From Marinobacter salsuginis (GTDB taxonomy: Bacteria; Pseudomonadota; Gammaproteobacteria; Pseudomonadales; Oleiphilaceae), in NCBI RefSeq assembly GCF_009617755.1, contig NZ_BGZH01000003.1, positions 493,443 to 557,442 on the forward strand: a DNA stretch of 64,000 bases, read 5' to 3'. Both the position numbers and the translations under genes were made by a program. The notes under the pieces are model-generated. The model saw nothing but the letters and a program-made list of their open reading frames with translations. It was not told the origin of the DNA and ran no database searches. Shown one piece after another: positions 21,305 through 35,051 of the stretch; position 1 is the first letter of the stretch; every line of letters begins with the position of its first letter.

Positions 21305-22021
21305 ATGGCAACCAAATCATCCAGCGAAATCGTCCGGGACGGACTCTGGGACAATAACCCTGCCCTCGTCCAGGTGCTTGGGCTCTGTCCTCTTCTGGCC
21401 GTGACCAGTACCGTTGTTAACGCCATCGGCCTGGGCCTGGCCACACTCATGGTACTCATGGGATCCAATCTCGCGGTGTCGCTGATTCGCAATTTCGTGA
21501 GCGAGTCAGTTCGCCTGCCCGCGTTCGTGATGATCATCGCCTCGTTCGTGACCTGCGCAGAGTTGCTGATGCAGGCCTTTACCTACGAGCTGTACCTGAT
21601 TCTTGGCATCTTCATTCCGCTGATTGTCACCAACTGTGCCATCCTGGGCCGGGCCGACGCCTTCGCCTCGAGGAACCCACCACTTCCGGCACTGTTGGAC
21701 GGCGCCATGATGGGCCTCGGTTTTCTGGCGGTTCTGGTGGTTCTCGGAGGCCTTCGGGAATTGATCGGACAGGGCACTCTGTTTGTCGACATGCACCTGC
21801 TCCTCGGCCCCGTTGCTGCTGACTGGGTGGTACGCCCCTTCGAAAACTACCCGGACATGCTGTTCATGATCCTCCCCCCGGGCGCGTTTGTGGGCCTCGG
21901 CCTGCTCATCGCCCTCAAAAACGGGATCGACAATCACCTGGAAGAACGGCGGAAAGCCAATGAACCGGCACCCGTGGCAGCAGGGAGCAAGCGGGTCCGG
22001 GTTACCGGTAATGTCTCCTGA
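21305..22021 (+). CDS. rnfE: electron transport complex subunit RnfE
   Basis: A 238-residue integral membrane subunit homologous to RnfA. It begins with the cytoplasmic [19 protein letters not shown] motif and contains [19 protein letters not shown]; the Cys residues pair with those of RnfA around the membrane [2Fe-2S] cluster. Six hydrophobic segments are visible, and the C-terminus is a charged tail. It ends the rnf genes, with nth 27 bases later. Confidence 0.96.
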   Translation: MATKSSSEIVRDGLWDNNPALVQVLGLCPLLAVTSTVVNAIGLGLATLMVLMGSNLAVSLIRNFVSESVRLPAFVMIIASFVTCAELLMQAFTYELYLILGIFIPLIVTNCAILGRADAFASRNPPLPALLDGAMMGLGFLAVLVVLGGLRELIGQGTLFVDMHLLLGPVAADWVVRPFENYPDMLFMILPPGAFVGLGLLIALKNGIDNHLEERRKANEPAPVAAGSKRVRVTGNVS

Positions 22022-22048
22022 TTCCTGGTTGCAGAACACTGAGAGCTG

Positions 22049-22687
22049 ATGAACAAACAGAAACGCATCGAGATCTTCACCCGATTACGGGAAGCCAACC
22101 CCAATCCGACCACCGAGCTGAACTATTCCAGCCCGTTCGAGTTGCTGATAGCGGTTATTCTATCGGCCCAGGCCACGGATGTGGGGGTCAACAAGGCCAC
22201 CGACAAGCTCTTTCCGGTAGCCAACACCCCAGAGGCCATCCTCGCGCTGGGCGTTGATGGTCTCAAGGAATACATCAAGACCATCGGCCTGTTTAACAGC
22301 AAGGCCGAAAACGTGATCAAGACTTGTCGCATGCTGATCGAAAAACACGGCGGTCAGGTACCGGAACGCCGGGAAGATCTTGAGGCCTTACCAGGCGTGG
22401 GTCGGAAAACTGCAAATGTGGTGCTCAACACCGCCTTCGGCCACATGGCGATGGCGGTGGACACCCATATCTATCGGGTGTCGAACCGAACGGGCATCGC
22501 TCCGGGCAAGAATGTTCTTGAGGTTGAAAACCGGTTGATGCGCCTGGTTCCGAAAGAGTTTCTGCTGGACGCCCACCACTGGCTGATTCTGCATGGCCGC
22601 TATACCTGCACTGCCCGCAAACCGAAATGCGGTGCCTGTATCATCGAAGACCTCTGCGAATTCAAGCAGAAACGGGATTACCTCTGA
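22049..22687 (+). CDS. nth: endonuclease III
   Basis: A 212-residue DNA glycosylase/AP lyase that removes oxidised pyrimidines. The helix-hairpin-helix is LEALPGVGRKTANVVLN with the catalytic Lys, followed by the catalytic Asp in MAVDTHIYRVSNR. The [4Fe-4S] ligands are in CTARKPKCGACIIEDLC. Position after rnfE is conserved in gammaproteobacteria and suggests shared transcription, ended by the hairpin at 22700-22726. Confidence 0.97.
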   Translation: MNKQKRIEIFTRLREANPNPTTELNYSSPFELLIAVILSAQATDVGVNKATDKLFPVANTPEAILALGVDGLKEYIKTIGLFNSKAENVIKTCRMLIEKHGGQVPERREDLEALPGVGRKTANVVLNTAFGHMAMAVDTHIYRVSNRTGIAPGKNVLEVENRLMRLVPKEFLLDAHHWLILHGRYTCTARKPKCGACIIEDLCEFKQKRDYL

Positions 22688-22699
22688 ACCCGGGGCATT

Positions 22700-22726
22700 A
22701 AAAAGCCGGCATCTCGCCGGCTTTTT
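22700..22726. terminator. Rho-independent terminator (bidirectional) between nth and the chalcone-isomerase-like gene
   Basis: The stem GCCGGC / GCCGGC has a five-base loop and is flanked by AAAAA on the left and TTTTT on the right. It can therefore terminate transcription from both convergent genes. Confidence 0.9.
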
Positions 22727-22747
22727 GATTCAGATGCCAAGCCACGG

Positions 22748-23323
22748 TTATCGCTGACCCAGCATTTTCTCCTTCAGATCCTTCTGGGCCGGCTTGTCAG
22801 ACAGCCAGATTCCGAACAGGGCTTTTTTAAAGGCCAGATCGCCAACCGTGTCCTTGTGTTCGCCATTCTTCAGGACCCGCACGCCCTCGCCGGGCAGATA
22901 CACCAGATCAAAAACGTCACCCTCGGTGATCTCTTCCTGGAACACCGCCATGAACTGGTCCACATCCCCCTGGATAGACGCCATATCGCCGTCGGTGGAG
23001 GCTTCGAAACCCTCCAGCGTGGCCTCGGTCATCCGTTCGCTGGTAATCATGCCGGAAATGATATGCAGCGTAATCGCCTGGGGCTCGTCTGCGTTGATAA
23101 CGGCCTCACCATCATCGATGGTCTCGGGGACGTACAGGCCTCCGACATACAGATCCATAAACCACTTGGAACGGGTACCCGCGCCATTGAGCTTCAGTTC
23201 GGTATCCATGGCGGAATAGGTGTCCGGAACATCAACGCCTTCTACGGTGAGCGCAGAGGCCGGTGCCGACAGCAGGGCGGTCATAAGCACAGAGGCAAAG
23301 CCGGTTGTAAGAGCCTTCTTCAT
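22748..23323 (-). CDS. chalcone isomerase-like exported protein
   Basis: A 191-residue protein with a signal peptide (ALTTGFASVLMTALLSAPASA) followed by a bacterial chalcone-isomerase-like fold: LNGAGTRSKWFMDLYVGGLYVPE, and near the C-terminus KKALFGIWLSDKPAQKDLKEKML. In bacteria these are periplasmic proteins of mostly unknown role and need not act on flavonoids. It is separated from rpoS by a terminator, so it has its own promoter in the 206-base gap upstream. Confidence 0.87.
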   Translation of the reverse strand: MKKALTTGFASVLMTALLSAPASALTVEGVDVPDTYSAMDTELKLNGAGTRSKWFMDLYVGGLYVPETIDDGEAVINADEPQAITLHIISGMITSERMTEATLEGFEASTDGDMASIQGDVDQFMAVFQEEITEGDVFDLVYLPGEGVRVLKNGEHKDTVGDLAFKKALFGIWLSDKPAQKDLKEKMLGQR

Positions 23324-23473
23324 AGTCCTTTCCTTTTCGATCGTTATTATTGACGTGTTTCATTCGTGCACCGGACTTCGACACCCTTATCCCCGCCCGG
23401 TCCCGGCATTCTATCAATGAGGCTGGCGGCCAAGGCGCAACCTGGTTCTCATTTGCAGCGATCCTGAAACACA

Positions 23474-23508
23474 AAAAAGCCGGCCAGGAGTGTCCTGGCC
23501 GGCTTTTT
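23474..23508 (-). terminator. Rho-independent terminator of rpoS
   Basis: A 16-base-pair stem containing GCCGGCCAGGA and its complement has a three-base GTG loop. A-rich and T-rich ends let it work in either direction. It sits 22 bases beyond the rpoS stop. Confidence 0.9.
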
Positions 23509-23529
23509 GATGGGAATATCAGGAGGGTC

Positions 23530-24525
23530 TTACTTGAAAAGCAGGTTTCCGGACAAGCCTTCCTTCTCCAGGATCTCACGAAGACGACGCAGCGCCTCGA
23601 CCTGGATCTGCCTTACACGTTCGCGGGTCAGACCGATTTCCTGCCCCACTTCCTCCAGCGTACTGACCGGGTAACCCCGAAGACCAAACCGGCGGGAGAG
23701 AACCTCCTGCTGTTTGTCACTGAGCTGATCAATCCACTTCTCCAGGCAGGAACACATGTTGTTGTCCTGCAGGAGATCCGCCGGATCTGAAGCTCCCTCA
23801 TCGGCTACGGTATCCAGAAGCGATTTTTCACCACCGGTGCCGATGGGTGTATCCATGGACGCAACGCGCTCATTCAGACCAAGCATGCGCTTCACGTCAG
23901 CCACCGGCTTGTCGACCATCTTCGCAATTTCTTCGGCCGACGGTTCGTGATCCAGCTTCTGGGTCAGCTCCCGCGCCGCACGCAGGTAGAGGTTGAGTTC
24001 CTTCACCACATGAATCGGGAGTCGGATGGTGCGGGTCTGGTTCATGATGGCGCGCTCAATGGTCTGGCGAATCCACCATGTGGCGTAAGTGGAGAAGCGG
24101 AAGCCACGCTCCGGGTCGAACTTCTCAACCGCCCTGATCAGGCCAAGATTGCCTTCCTCGATCAGGTCCAGCAGAGTCAGACCACGGTTCACATAGCGAC
24201 GGGCAATCTTCACCACAAGGCGAAGGTTGCTCTCGATCATGCGCTTGCGACCGGACTCCTCACCCTTGCGCGCCAGGCGGGCAAAATAAACTTCTTCTTC
24301 CGGCGTAAGGAGCGGTGAAAATCCGATTTCGTTGAGGTACAGCTGAGTGGCATCCAGCTGCTTTTGACTGGTGAAATAACGTCCCTGGGTAGGGAAATCT
24401 TCTTCGACTTCAGCGACCTCTTCAGTCGCCTCTTTATCGACTTTTTCTTCTGCTAGCAATTGATCCTCGGCATCGTCCATGTCCGACACGCGATCAATGA
24501 TGATGTCTTCTTGCTCTGCTGACAT
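23530..24525 (-). CDS. rpoS: RNA polymerase sigma factor RpoS
   Basis: The stationary-phase/general-stress sigma factor, 331 residues. Regions in order: an acidic N-terminus, sigma 1.2 with [21 protein letters not shown], sigma 2 with [17 protein letters not shown] and the -10-recognition [17 protein letters not shown], sigma 3 and sigma 4 with [23 protein letters not shown] 24525 (MSAEQED) is preferred over a TTG seven codons earlier. It follows the nlpD-like gene after 205 bases, the standard arrangement, in which rpoS promoters usually lie within nlpD. Confidence 0.97.
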   Translation of the reverse strand: MSAEQEDIIIDRVSDMDDAEDQLLAEEKVDKEATEEVAEVEEDFPTQGRYFTSQKQLDATQLYLNEIGFSPLLTPEEEVYFARLARKGEESGRKRMIESNLRLVVKIARRYVNRGLTLLDLIEEGNLGLIRAVEKFDPERGFRFSTYATWWIRQTIERAIMNQTRTIRLPIHVVKELNLYLRAARELTQKLDHEPSAEEIAKMVDKPVADVKRMLGLNERVASMDTPIGTGGEKSLLDTVADEGASDPADLLQDNNMCSCLEKWIDQLSDKQQEVLSRRFGLRGYPVSTLEEVGQEIGLTRERVRQIQVEALRRLREILEKEGLSGNLLFK

Positions 24526-24730
24526 TTGTCTTGCCCCGCCTCTCAATAATCCTGGATGTTCGCCCGATACTTCTTGTTATTGCGGACGTCTTTGTCTTCA
24601 TGCTTTTTCTTCAGGACATTTTGTTGGTCGGCCTGTCACGGCCATTACCGTTCTTGTTTTTCTTGCGAACGCGGTGTTTTTGTCAGTGCCGGGGTGTGCG
24701 ATCTGGGCAGCCTGCTGACTGCACCATTTC

Positions 24731-25627
24731 CTAGCGCGGTGGCAGATAATGGACTGGGTCAACCGGATTGCCATTCTTCCGAATCTCAAAATGCAACATG
24801 GGTCGTTCAGCGCCACTGCTACCGAGCTCTGCGATCACCTGCCCGGCTTTCACATCCTCCCCTTCCTGCACCAGAATCTTCCGGTTGTGAGCGTAAGCAC
24901 TCAAATAGTGCTCGTTATGATTCACGATAATCAGATTGCCGTATCCAAGCAACCCGTTGCCGGCGTAGACTACATTCCCGGTGGCTGCTGCTCTTACAGC
25001 ATCCCCGGCTTGGCCGGCAATATCAATACCTTTATTGACTTTTCCAGATGTTGAATATCCAGCAATTACAGTGCCAATATGCGGCCAGCGCCATTCAATT
25101 CGGGCTACGGTCTGTGTCTGCGAGGCAAGCGGCGCGCCTTTACTCGGCGCCCTGGTAACCGCAGGTTTTGGTGCCGTGGCGGCTGTCTGCTTTGGCGGCG
25201 AGGCCCGGCTCGGGGTTTTGGAGACCGCGGCAGCCGGTCTGCTAGCCGTGGTAGTCTGACTGCCCGAGGTTACATTTCCGCGAAGGTCCAGACGAAGCAC
25301 CTGCCCCGCCCTGAGGTTCCAGGGCGGGCCAATCCCATTGGCGTCACCCAGCTCCCGATAGTCCCGACCATACCGCCAGGCGATGCTGTAGAGGGTTTCA
25401 CCAGGCTGGACTACATGCCTACCCCAATAAACCGGGGGATTGTAAATGTCATCCTGGTACAGTGCCGGCGTATTGCAGCCAGACAGCAGCATCAAAGTTA
25501 TGAGGGGAGCGAGGAGAAACAGGCTGATCGGAGTTTTTTTAGCAGGGCGACAAGATTCACAGGCACCGGAAAGGAACCGCGGGGACACCGGTAAAACGGC
25601 ATTGACTAGCCCACGCAAAAATCTCAC
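24731..25627 (-). CDS. nlpD: murein hydrolase activator NlpD-like lipoprotein (LysM + M23)
   Basis: The 298-residue protein has a hydrophobic signal ending in a lipobox LMLLSGC near residue 50. A LysM domain follows (HVVQPGETLYSIAWRYGRDYRELGDANGI), then a Pro/Ala/Lys/Thr-rich linker, and then a C-terminal M23 (LytM) domain with VNKGIDIAGQAGDAVRA and MLHFEIRKNGNPVDP. The first His of the active peptidase motif HxxxD is replaced (NKGIDI), as in NlpD/EnvC activators that stimulate amidases. GTG 25627 is the first available start and gives an unusually long pre-signal segment, so the start is uncertain. Confidence 0.9.
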   Translation of the reverse strand: MRFLRGLVNAVLPVSPRFLSGACESCRPAKKTPISLFLLAPLITLMLLSGCNTPALYQDDIYNPPVYWGRHVVQPGETLYSIAWRYGRDYRELGDANGIGPPWNLRAGQVLRLDLRGNVTSGSQTTTASRPAAAVSKTPSRASPPKQTAATAPKPAVTRAPSKGAPLASQTQTVARIEWRWPHIGTVIAGYSTSGKVNKGIDIAGQAGDAVRAAATGNVVYAGNGLLGYGNLIIVNHNEHYLSAYAHNRKILVQEGEDVKAGQVIAELGSSGAERPMLHFEIRKNGNPVDPVHYLPPR

Positions 25628-25763
25628 AGGAATAAAACTGACCCAGTTATGAAAAATCCGTATAAACCATTTTGGTTATCGAAGCAGTTTCTAAACTTTT
25701 TATAGTAACTTGCTAATATATTGCACATTTCAGGCAGGAAGCCAAGTTACTGGCTGGCCACCC

Positions 25764-25805
25764 TTGTTACCTCACGAAACACCCGATATGTGCGTTAGGT
25801 AACAA
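25764..25805. repeat. Short inverted repeat upstream of nlpD-like gene
   Basis: TTGTTACCT at 25764-25772 and AGGTAACAA at 25797-25805 form a perfect nine-base inverted repeat with a 24-base spacer. It lies in the 201-base, partly AT-rich gap between the DUF368 gene and the nlpD-like gene. There is no T-run, so it is not a clear terminator. An operator or chance are both possible. Confidence 0.3.
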
Positions 25806-25828
25806 TTTCGCAAAACAAGCGCCCCGAT

Positions 25829-26818
25829 CTACGCCGACGATGAGGCATGCCCGCGCCTTGAGCCAATCCACTCCACAAGCAGAACAAGACCGAAGCCAGC
25901 CAGCGCCATAACCACCGCAAGTAGCACCTGGGGATCCTGCCCGGCCTGCTCCAAAAAGGTCCATGGCCAGACGCTTGCCTCATTCAAGGGCACTTTTTCA
26001 CCCGAGCTGTTTACCCGCCAACTCAGCGTTTCTTTCCAGGGCCATACCTTGTTGAGCGCACCGATCATGAAGCCCGTCAGCAGGGCGAGGACAAGATCAT
26101 GAAAATGATGAAATGCCCAGGTGATCAGGCGGGCAATGGATAAAAGGCCCACCACGCACCCTGCCATAAACAACATAAGAACGCCCACATCCAACGATTT
26201 GATCGCTGCCAGCACAGGAGCATACATACCAATAATCACCAGTATGAAACTGCCCGAGATACCGGGAAGAATCATGGCACAGATGGCTAGCGCACCGGCC
26301 CCGAAAAACGCCAGTGCGGATGGCGCCACCTCGCTGGCGGAGAGAGTGGTTATCCACCAGGCGACAGCAATCCCCAGTAGCAGCGGGATCAGCAGTAGAG
26401 GCTCATAATGCCGAACCTGGCGCCCCACATGCCAAACCGAAGCGACAATCAAACCGAAGAAAAAGCTCCAGATCAGGATGGGATAGGCCACCAGCATGTA
26501 ACTGATGGCTGAAGCCAGGGTGGCAATGCTGGTCAGGATGCCGGCCATCAGACAAGCCAGAAAGGTTCCATCGCAAGTGCGCCAGAAAGCGCCAAAGCGA
26601 CCCCGAAGCAGATCATGGAATACCGCTGCGGGAACCGCGTTGATGGCTCCCAACAGTCGGAAGTATATGCCGGTAATGAATGCAATGGTGCCGCCAGAGA
26701 CACCTGGAACAATATCAGCCGCGCCCATGGCAATGCCCCGCAGGAAAACTGCTCCAGGATGATGGATACGGCCGGTTTCGCTTTCAGGATCCGAATTGGG
26801 TACCGCAGAATCAACCAT
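25829..26818 (-). CDS. DUF368 membrane protein, probable polyprenyl-phosphate transporter (PopT-like)
   Basis: The 329-residue polytopic membrane protein shows the DUF368 signature FLRGIAMGAADIVPGVSGGT and a second related half including ICAMILPGISGSFILVI, a two-fold inverted arrangement. Members of DUF368 have been shown to recycle undecaprenyl phosphate across the cytoplasmic membrane for cell-wall and surface-polymer synthesis. Transfer of that role to this protein is by family only. It starts two bases after pcm and lies between pcm and the nlpD-like gene, an extra gene compared with the usual surE-pcm-nlpD-rpoS order. Confidence 0.85.
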   Translation of the reverse strand: MVDSAVPNSDPESETGRIHHPGAVFLRGIAMGAADIVPGVSGGTIAFITGIYFRLLGAINAVPAAVFHDLLRGRFGAFWRTCDGTFLACLMAGILTSIATLASAISYMLVAYPILIWSFFFGLIVASVWHVGRQVRHYEPLLLIPLLLGIAVAWWITTLSASEVAPSALAFFGAGALAICAMILPGISGSFILVIIGMYAPVLAAIKSLDVGVLMLFMAGCVVGLLSIARLITWAFHHFHDLVLALLTGFMIGALNKVWPWKETLSWRVNSSGEKVPLNEASVWPWTFLEQAGQDPQVLLAVVMALAGFGLVLLVEWIGSRRGHASSSA

Positions 26819-26820
26819 GA

Positions 26821-27477
26821 CTAGCGGACAACCCCGCCCAACAGCGGCACAAAACGGACCGGCTCCAACTCTTTGTGATCGAAACGATCACCCCTGCGGG
26901 TTACCTCAACCAACACCTGGTCTTCCTCTCCCACGGGCGCAATCAGAACGCCACCGTCTGCCAGTTGGGCGAGTAACTCGCCTGGAACTTCAATGGGCGC
27001 TGCGGTCACGATGATGCCATCGAAAGGACCCCGCTCAGGCCAGCCCATACCTCCGTCAGCGTGTTTCAGGAACACATTCCTGGCGTTCAGCTGACGCAAC
27101 CGGTCCCGCGCCCTGTCCTGTAATGCCTTGATACGCTCAACGCTGTAAATTTCCGAAAACAGGCGGGAGAGCACCGAGGTCTGGTAACCTGACCCGGTTC
27201 CCAGCTCCAGCACCCGTGATGGCCCATGAGCGAGCATCAATTCCGTCATCCTTGCCACAATGTAGGGCTGGGACAGGGTCTGGCCATACCCGATTGGCAG
27301 GGATGTGTCTTCATAAGCGCGATGGGACAGCGCTTCATCCAGGAAAATGTGCCTTGGCACCTCTCCCATGATCTCGAGCACGCGGTCCGATTCGATGCCG
27401 GCTTCCCTGAGGCGCTGCACCAGTCGCATCCGGGTACGCCGTGAGGTCATCCCGATACCTTCAAGCTGAGCGGTCAT
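26821..27477 (-). CDS. pcm: protein-L-isoaspartate O-methyltransferase
   Basis: Pcm methylates isoaspartyl residues in aged proteins using S-adenosylmethionine so that they can return to aspartate. The 218-residue sequence has [25 protein letters not shown] in pieces near residue 40, the SAM-binding [18 protein letters not shown] and the post-motif [16 protein letters not shown]. Its ATG overlaps the surE stop by four bases. Confidence 0.96.
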   Translation of the reverse strand: MTAQLEGIGMTSRRTRMRLVQRLREAGIESDRVLEIMGEVPRHIFLDEALSHRAYEDTSLPIGYGQTLSQPYIVARMTELMLAHGPSRVLELGTGSGYQTSVLSRLFSEIYSVERIKALQDRARDRLRQLNARNVFLKHADGGMGWPERGPFDGIIVTAAPIEVPGELLAQLADGGVLIAPVGEEDQVLVEVTRRGDRFDHKELEPVRFVPLLGGVVR

Positions 27478-28244
27478 CCCCGGCCCTCCGGCAAATCCGC
27501 AAGGGTATCGACCCAGTCCCGAAGCCGCGAAAGGGCCTCATGCCGGGTCATATCTATATGCACCGGGGTTACCGAGACGTAGCCTTCGCGGACGGCGTTG
27601 AAATCGGTACCAGGACCGGCATCACCGCCCACACCGGCCGCCCCTATCCAGTAACGTTCCTTACCGCGGGGACAGGTCATTGGCACCGCGCCTTCCGCCC
27701 GTTCCCGGTGGCCCAGACGGGTTACCCGAATGCCTGCCAGTTCTTCCCAGGGGACGTCCGGTACATTAACGTTGAGGATAGAGCGCGGCCCGAGCTCCAG
27801 AGGGCTCTCGTTCTCGAGCAGCATCCGGACCACCCGGGCAGCCGTCGCATAGTGAAAGTGGCCATCGTTGACCAGGGAAACAGCGATGGCCGGAAGACCA
27901 AGGTGACGCCCCTCAGTGGCTGCGGCAACAGTACCCGAATAAATAATGTCATCGCCCAGGTTGGCGTGGGTGTTTATTCCGGAGACTACTCTGTCGAACG
28001 GCTCTTTGAACAGCCCGTTAACCGCCAGATGAACACAGTCGGTCGGGGTGCCATCCACAGAGCGGAACCCGTTGGGATGCTCTTCTACGGTCAAAGGCCG
28101 ATTGAGGGTAAGGGCGTTGCTGGCGCCGCTATGATCCCGATCGGGCGCCACCACCTCCAGCTCACCCAGCCCCTTCAATCCCTCGAACAGGGCAATAAGC
28201 CCCGGTGAGTGAACGCCGTCATCGTTCGACAACAGAATACGCAC
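27474..28244 (-). CDS. surE: 5'/3'-nucleotidase SurE
   Basis: The 256-residue metal-dependent nucleotidase acts on nucleoside monophosphates in stationary phase. It begins [16 protein letters not shown] with the metal-binding Asp pair. It also has [17 protein letters not shown] and [20 protein letters not shown], all conserved. The start is GTG 28244 with CGGAGA ahead. Order surE-pcm is conserved with the rpoS region across gammaproteobacteria. Confidence 0.96.
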   Translation of the reverse strand: MRILLSNDDGVHSPGLIALFEGLKGLGELEVVAPDRDHSGASNALTLNRPLTVEEHPNGFRSVDGTPTDCVHLAVNGLFKEPFDRVVSGINTHANLGDDIIYSGTVAAATEGRHLGLPAIAVSLVNDGHFHYATAARVVRMLLENESPLELGPRSILNVNVPDVPWEELAGIRVTRLGHRERAEGAVPMTCPRGKERYWIGAAGVGGDAGPGTDFNAVREGYVSVTPVHIDMTRHEALSRLRDWVDTLADLPEGRG

Positions 28245-28255
28245 AGTGTTCTCCG

Positions 28256-29305
28256 CTAGCCTTGTTGTTCGTTATGTCGGCTGAGGCTCATGTCCTCAAG
28301 CTCGAAAATATCACTCAAAATCGTAGTGGCGTACTGGCCGGGTGACAAAAAGAACGTCAGTTCCAGAGTGTCCTCAGCCAGCCACCGCCAGGCAAGCCTA
28401 TCGGGCTTTACCGCCAGGGGACGTCGCTCCGGTTTCATCCGGGTGACCGAGAACAGGCTCGCCAATCCAGGGGTTTGCGCAACAATGTCCCGTTCAAGAG
28501 CTTCCAGTGCCCCGGAAGCCGTCGTGCCGCCGTCACCCCACAAGGGGCCTGTAGCCCCCGCCTCGGCCCAGCTGCCATCGCTTACCCGAGCCGCAAGCAC
28601 CTCATTGAACAGCCATGAGCGCGCCGCCGAAAAATACAATACGTTTTTCGAGCCGTCGCTGCCAGCGCGCTTTTTGCCACCCCGGCCTTTTCCGCCGGAC
28701 CGGTTCCGACGGTTCAGGGTGGCGGGATCCAGATGCACCGCCCGGTAAAGGTTTGCACCACCGTTGCCGAACCGTTGGGGGCCAAAGTAATTGGGAGCGC
28801 CAATATCTGCCAGGCGCACCAGAGCACGATCAATCACCTCGGGTTCCCCGGTGACTGCTCTCAGGGTGATTACAAAGCCATTGCCACTGTGCTCTCCCCG
28901 CCGCAATTTCCGGGTCTGTCGCGAGGCCGCAAGAACGGGCCATCGAACAGCAATTTCGTCAATCAGGGCGGCGTCTTGAGCTTCACACCCTGGCCGATAG
29001 AGACTGAACCATTGGCGTGTTACCGCATGTCGATCCTTGAGACCGCAGAAGCCGACATCAAAGTTGCGAAAACCCGCCATTCTGGCCAGTTCGCGAGCGA
29101 CGTACTCTGTGTTATCGCCCACTTTCTCCAGTTTCACACAGAGATGCTCTCCGACGCCGGAGATTGCGTCTGCCCTGAGATCGGAGCCGCTTTCCGGAAA
29201 TTCCAGCACCTCGTCAACAATGAAATCGCCGGGCGCTGTCTTCAAACGGCCCGAAGCAACACGCCCACCGCCAGACGTGGGCCAGTCAAGGCGCCACTGA
29301 CTCAC
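28256..29305 (-). CDS. truD: tRNA pseudouridine(13) synthase TruD
   Basis: The 349-residue enzyme forms pseudouridine 13 in several tRNAs. The catalytic Asp lies in [17 protein letters not shown] and the second hallmark [15 protein letters not shown] is near residue 170. A basic Gly/Lys/Arg-rich insertion ([15 protein letters not shown]) sits in the TRUD domain. GTG 29305 starts within the ispF stop (GTGA overlap), so the pair is coupled. Confidence 0.95.
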   Translation of the reverse strand: MSQWRLDWPTSGGGRVASGRLKTAPGDFIVDEVLEFPESGSDLRADAISGVGEHLCVKLEKVGDNTEYVARELARMAGFRNFDVGFCGLKDRHAVTRQWFSLYRPGCEAQDAALIDEIAVRWPVLAASRQTRKLRRGEHSGNGFVITLRAVTGEPEVIDRALVRLADIGAPNYFGPQRFGNGGANLYRAVHLDPATLNRRNRSGGKGRGGKKRAGSDGSKNVLYFSAARSWLFNEVLAARVSDGSWAEAGATGPLWGDGGTTASGALEALERDIVAQTPGLASLFSVTRMKPERRPLAVKPDRLAWRWLAEDTLELTFFLSPGQYATTILSDIFELEDMSLSRHNEQQG

Positions 29306-29781
29306 GAATCCACCGGTTCAAGCAGGCAGATAGCCTGGCAGGCAATGCCCTCACCGCGCCCGGTAAAGCCGAGTTTTTCCGTGGTGGTGGCTTTCACACT
29401 AACGCGACTGGCCGGAACGCCCAGGTCTTCCGCAATGTTCAGACGGATGGCATCAATATGAGGGGCCATTTTAGGAGCTTGAGCGATGATGGTGGCATCC
29501 ACATTCACCACGCCAAACCCCTCAGCCCAAACCCGGGTCATGACGCGGCGCAGAAGGTCGCGGCTGTCGGCGCCCGCCCACTCATCACTGGTGTCCGGAA
29601 AAAAATGCCCGATGTCGCCCAGTGCTACGGCACCCAGCAGCGCATCCGCCAGTGCGTGCAGCAGGACATCACCATCAGAATGGGCCTTCAGCCCGTGGGA
29701 ATGCGGAATGCTGACACCGCCAATAATCACATTGTCGCCTTCACAAAAGGCATGGACATCAAAGCCCTGACCAATACGCAT
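29302..29781 (-). CDS. ispF: 2-C-methyl-D-erythritol 2,4-cyclodiphosphate synthase
   Basis: IspF makes the cyclic diphosphate intermediate of the MEP isoprenoid pathway. From ATG 29781 it is 159 residues, the family length, starting [12 protein letters not shown] with the zinc ligands Asp and His. [21 protein letters not shown] and [17 protein letters not shown] are diagnostic. The open frame upstream to 29931 has no family resemblance and overlaps ispD. Confidence 0.96.
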   Translation of the reverse strand: MRIGQGFDVHAFCEGDNVIIGGVSIPHSHGLKAHSDGDVLLHALADALLGAVALGDIGHFFPDTSDEWAGADSRDLLRRVMTRVWAEGFGVVNVDATIIAQAPKMAPHIDAIRLNIAEDLGVPASRVSVKATTTEKLGFTGRGEGIACQAICLLEPVDS

Positions 29782-29806
29782 AATGTACTCCGGAAACTCC
29801 GAAAAT

Positions 29807-30508
29807 TCAGAACCGGCTGAGAATGAAGCCTGCGAGGGCCAGATCTGCGGGTACGGTGATCTTGATATTGTCCGGCCGTCCTTCGACCAGAACGGGCATG
29901 TTACCGGAAAACTCCACGGCAGAGGACTCATCAGTCACCAGAAGTTCGCCGGCAAGGGCAGCTTCCAGTGAATCCACCAGAATACGATAGCGAAACATCT
30001 GAGGCGTTAATGCCCGCCACAGATTTTTGCGATCCACCGTTTCAAGAACTTCAGGCAGGTCGCCTGTGCCAGCCCGCTTCAGGGTGTCGGCCACTGGCGA
30101 AGCCAGAAGCCCCCCGACAGGGTGGTGGTAGAGTTGGTCAATCAGGTTCGACAGGTCCCGGGTATGAAGACATGGTCGTGCCGCATCGTGGACCAGGACC
30201 CAATCATCATCCCTGATCTGCTCCGCCAGGGCATGCAGTGCGGACAATACCGACTCGGCCCTTTCGGCTCCGCCGGTGCAGGTCTGGATTCGGCTATCGC
30301 CGCTGGCCTCGGTATCCGGCCACCAATGATCGGCCGGATGCAATGGCACCATGCAGCCGGAAAACGGGGCGGAATCCATCAATCGGGAAAGGGTGATATC
30401 GAGAATGAAACGCTGGCCGATTCGAAGGTACTGCTTCGGTTGTTCGGCCTGCATACGCTGGCCGATGCCGGCGGCAGGGACAATCAGCCAAAGTCTCGGA
30501 GCAGGCAT
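29807..30508 (-). CDS. ispD: 2-C-methyl-D-erythritol 4-phosphate cytidylyltransferase
   Basis: IspD couples CTP to MEP, two steps before IspF. The 233-residue protein has the nucleotide-binding [35 protein letters not shown] and the C-terminal [18 protein letters not shown] prefer ATG 30508 over a TTG two codons earlier that would directly abut the ftsB stop. It lies between ftsB and ispF, 25 bases ahead of the latter. Confidence 0.95.
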   Translation of the reverse strand: MPAPRLWLIVPAAGIGQRMQAEQPKQYLRIGQRFILDITLSRLMDSAPFSGCMVPLHPADHWWPDTEASGDSRIQTCTGGAERAESVLSALHALAEQIRDDDWVLVHDAARPCLHTRDLSNLIDQLYHHPVGGLLASPVADTLKRAGTGDLPEVLETVDRKNLWRALTPQMFRYRILVDSLEAALAGELLVTDESSAVEFSGNMPVLVEGRPDNIKITVPADLALAGFILSRF

Positions 30509-30514
30509 AGACAA

Positions 30515-30787
30515 TCAGTTTTCAACAACCAGGAAAAAGGTCTCGTCGTCTCTAATCAGGCCAAGGTTCATTCTGGCCCGCTCTTCAACGGCGCCCTGCT
30601 CATTACGCAGATTCCTGACTTCGGCATACAGACGTTCATTGCGGGTAGCCAGTTCGGCATTTTCTTCACGTTGCTCGGCGATGGACTTCTCGAGAGCCCA
30701 TACCTGCGCAAAGCTGCCCTCCCCAACCCACAGGCGCACCTGCAGCAGGAGAATAACAACAACCATTGTGGTCCAGAGCAACTTCAT
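30515..30787 (-). CDS. ftsB: cell division protein FtsB
   Basis: A 90-residue bitopic protein of the FtsQ-FtsB-FtsL divisome complex. It has one N-terminal membrane helix (LLWTTMVVVILLLQVRLWVG) and a periplasmic coiled coil (EKSIAEQREENAELATRNERL in pieces). The C-terminal ERARMNLGLIRDDETFFLVV motif is typical. It precedes ispD, as in Pseudomonas and E. coli. Confidence 0.94.
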   Translation of the reverse strand: MKLLWTTMVVVILLLQVRLWVGEGSFAQVWALEKSIAEQREENAELATRNERLYAEVRNLRNEQGAVEERARMNLGLIRDDETFFLVVEN

Positions 30788-30887
30788 TGCCGATTCCAGT
30801 CAAATTCAATCAATCAAAATGCCAACGCCGGACGTTGAGTATAGACCTTAGAGTAGATTAGCAACAAATTCTTCTAACTGCCTGTAC

Positions 30888-30933
30888 AAAAAGGCCATCG
30901 TAACCAAGCTTTCGCTCGGAACACGATGGCCTT
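30888..30933 (-). terminator. Rho-independent terminator of eno
   Basis: Read on the minus strand, an 11-base stem AAGGCCATCGT / ACGATGGCCTT with a loop of about 21 bases is followed by a run of five T. It is about 60 bases beyond the eno stop and separates eno from ftsB. Confidence 0.8.
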
Positions 30934-30991
30934 AACAGTTTTTCGCTGATTGCCGGCCCGAAACTCAACCAGAACCGGTCAGATCAGTCGA

Positions 30992-32314
<1,323 letters not shown>

Positions 32315-32344
32315 CTAAACGGTTCAAACTCGAAGTTGGGCATA

Positions 32345-32458
32345 GAGCAGGTGGGGGATGGCTTTCCGAAACTGTGCGGAGCCAGGGATGGCGGAGCCCA
32401 AGCGTCACATGGATGTGCCGCAAGGAGCGTGTTTCGGAAAGCCATCCCCCACCTGCTC
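32345..32458 (-). repeat. Nested-hairpin intergenic repeat, copy 2
   Basis: Two perfect 28-base arms (32345-32372 and 32431-32458) enclose a 58-base core. Read on the minus strand, the core matches that of copy 1: CGCT, GCACATCCATGTG, CGCTTGG and GCCATCC followed by TGGC. The arms share only a loose pattern with copy 1 (GGGG, then G, CTTTCC or CCTTCC, then AAA), yet pair perfectly here. It lies between the kdsA stop and the eno start. No T-run or coding sequence is seen. Confidence 0.85.
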
Positions 32459-32487
32459 GTACTCCCAAACAAAACAAACACCGCCAA

Positions 32488-35006
<2,519 letters not shown>

Positions 35007-35051
35007 TCATCTCAAGATGGGACGCCAGACTACCAGAAAGGCCCCATTGAC

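Noticed and set aside
25649..25705. 18-codon plus-strand ORF in the gap ahead of nlpD
   Set aside because: No ribosome site, opposite strand to both neighbours, and AT-rich promoter-like composition.
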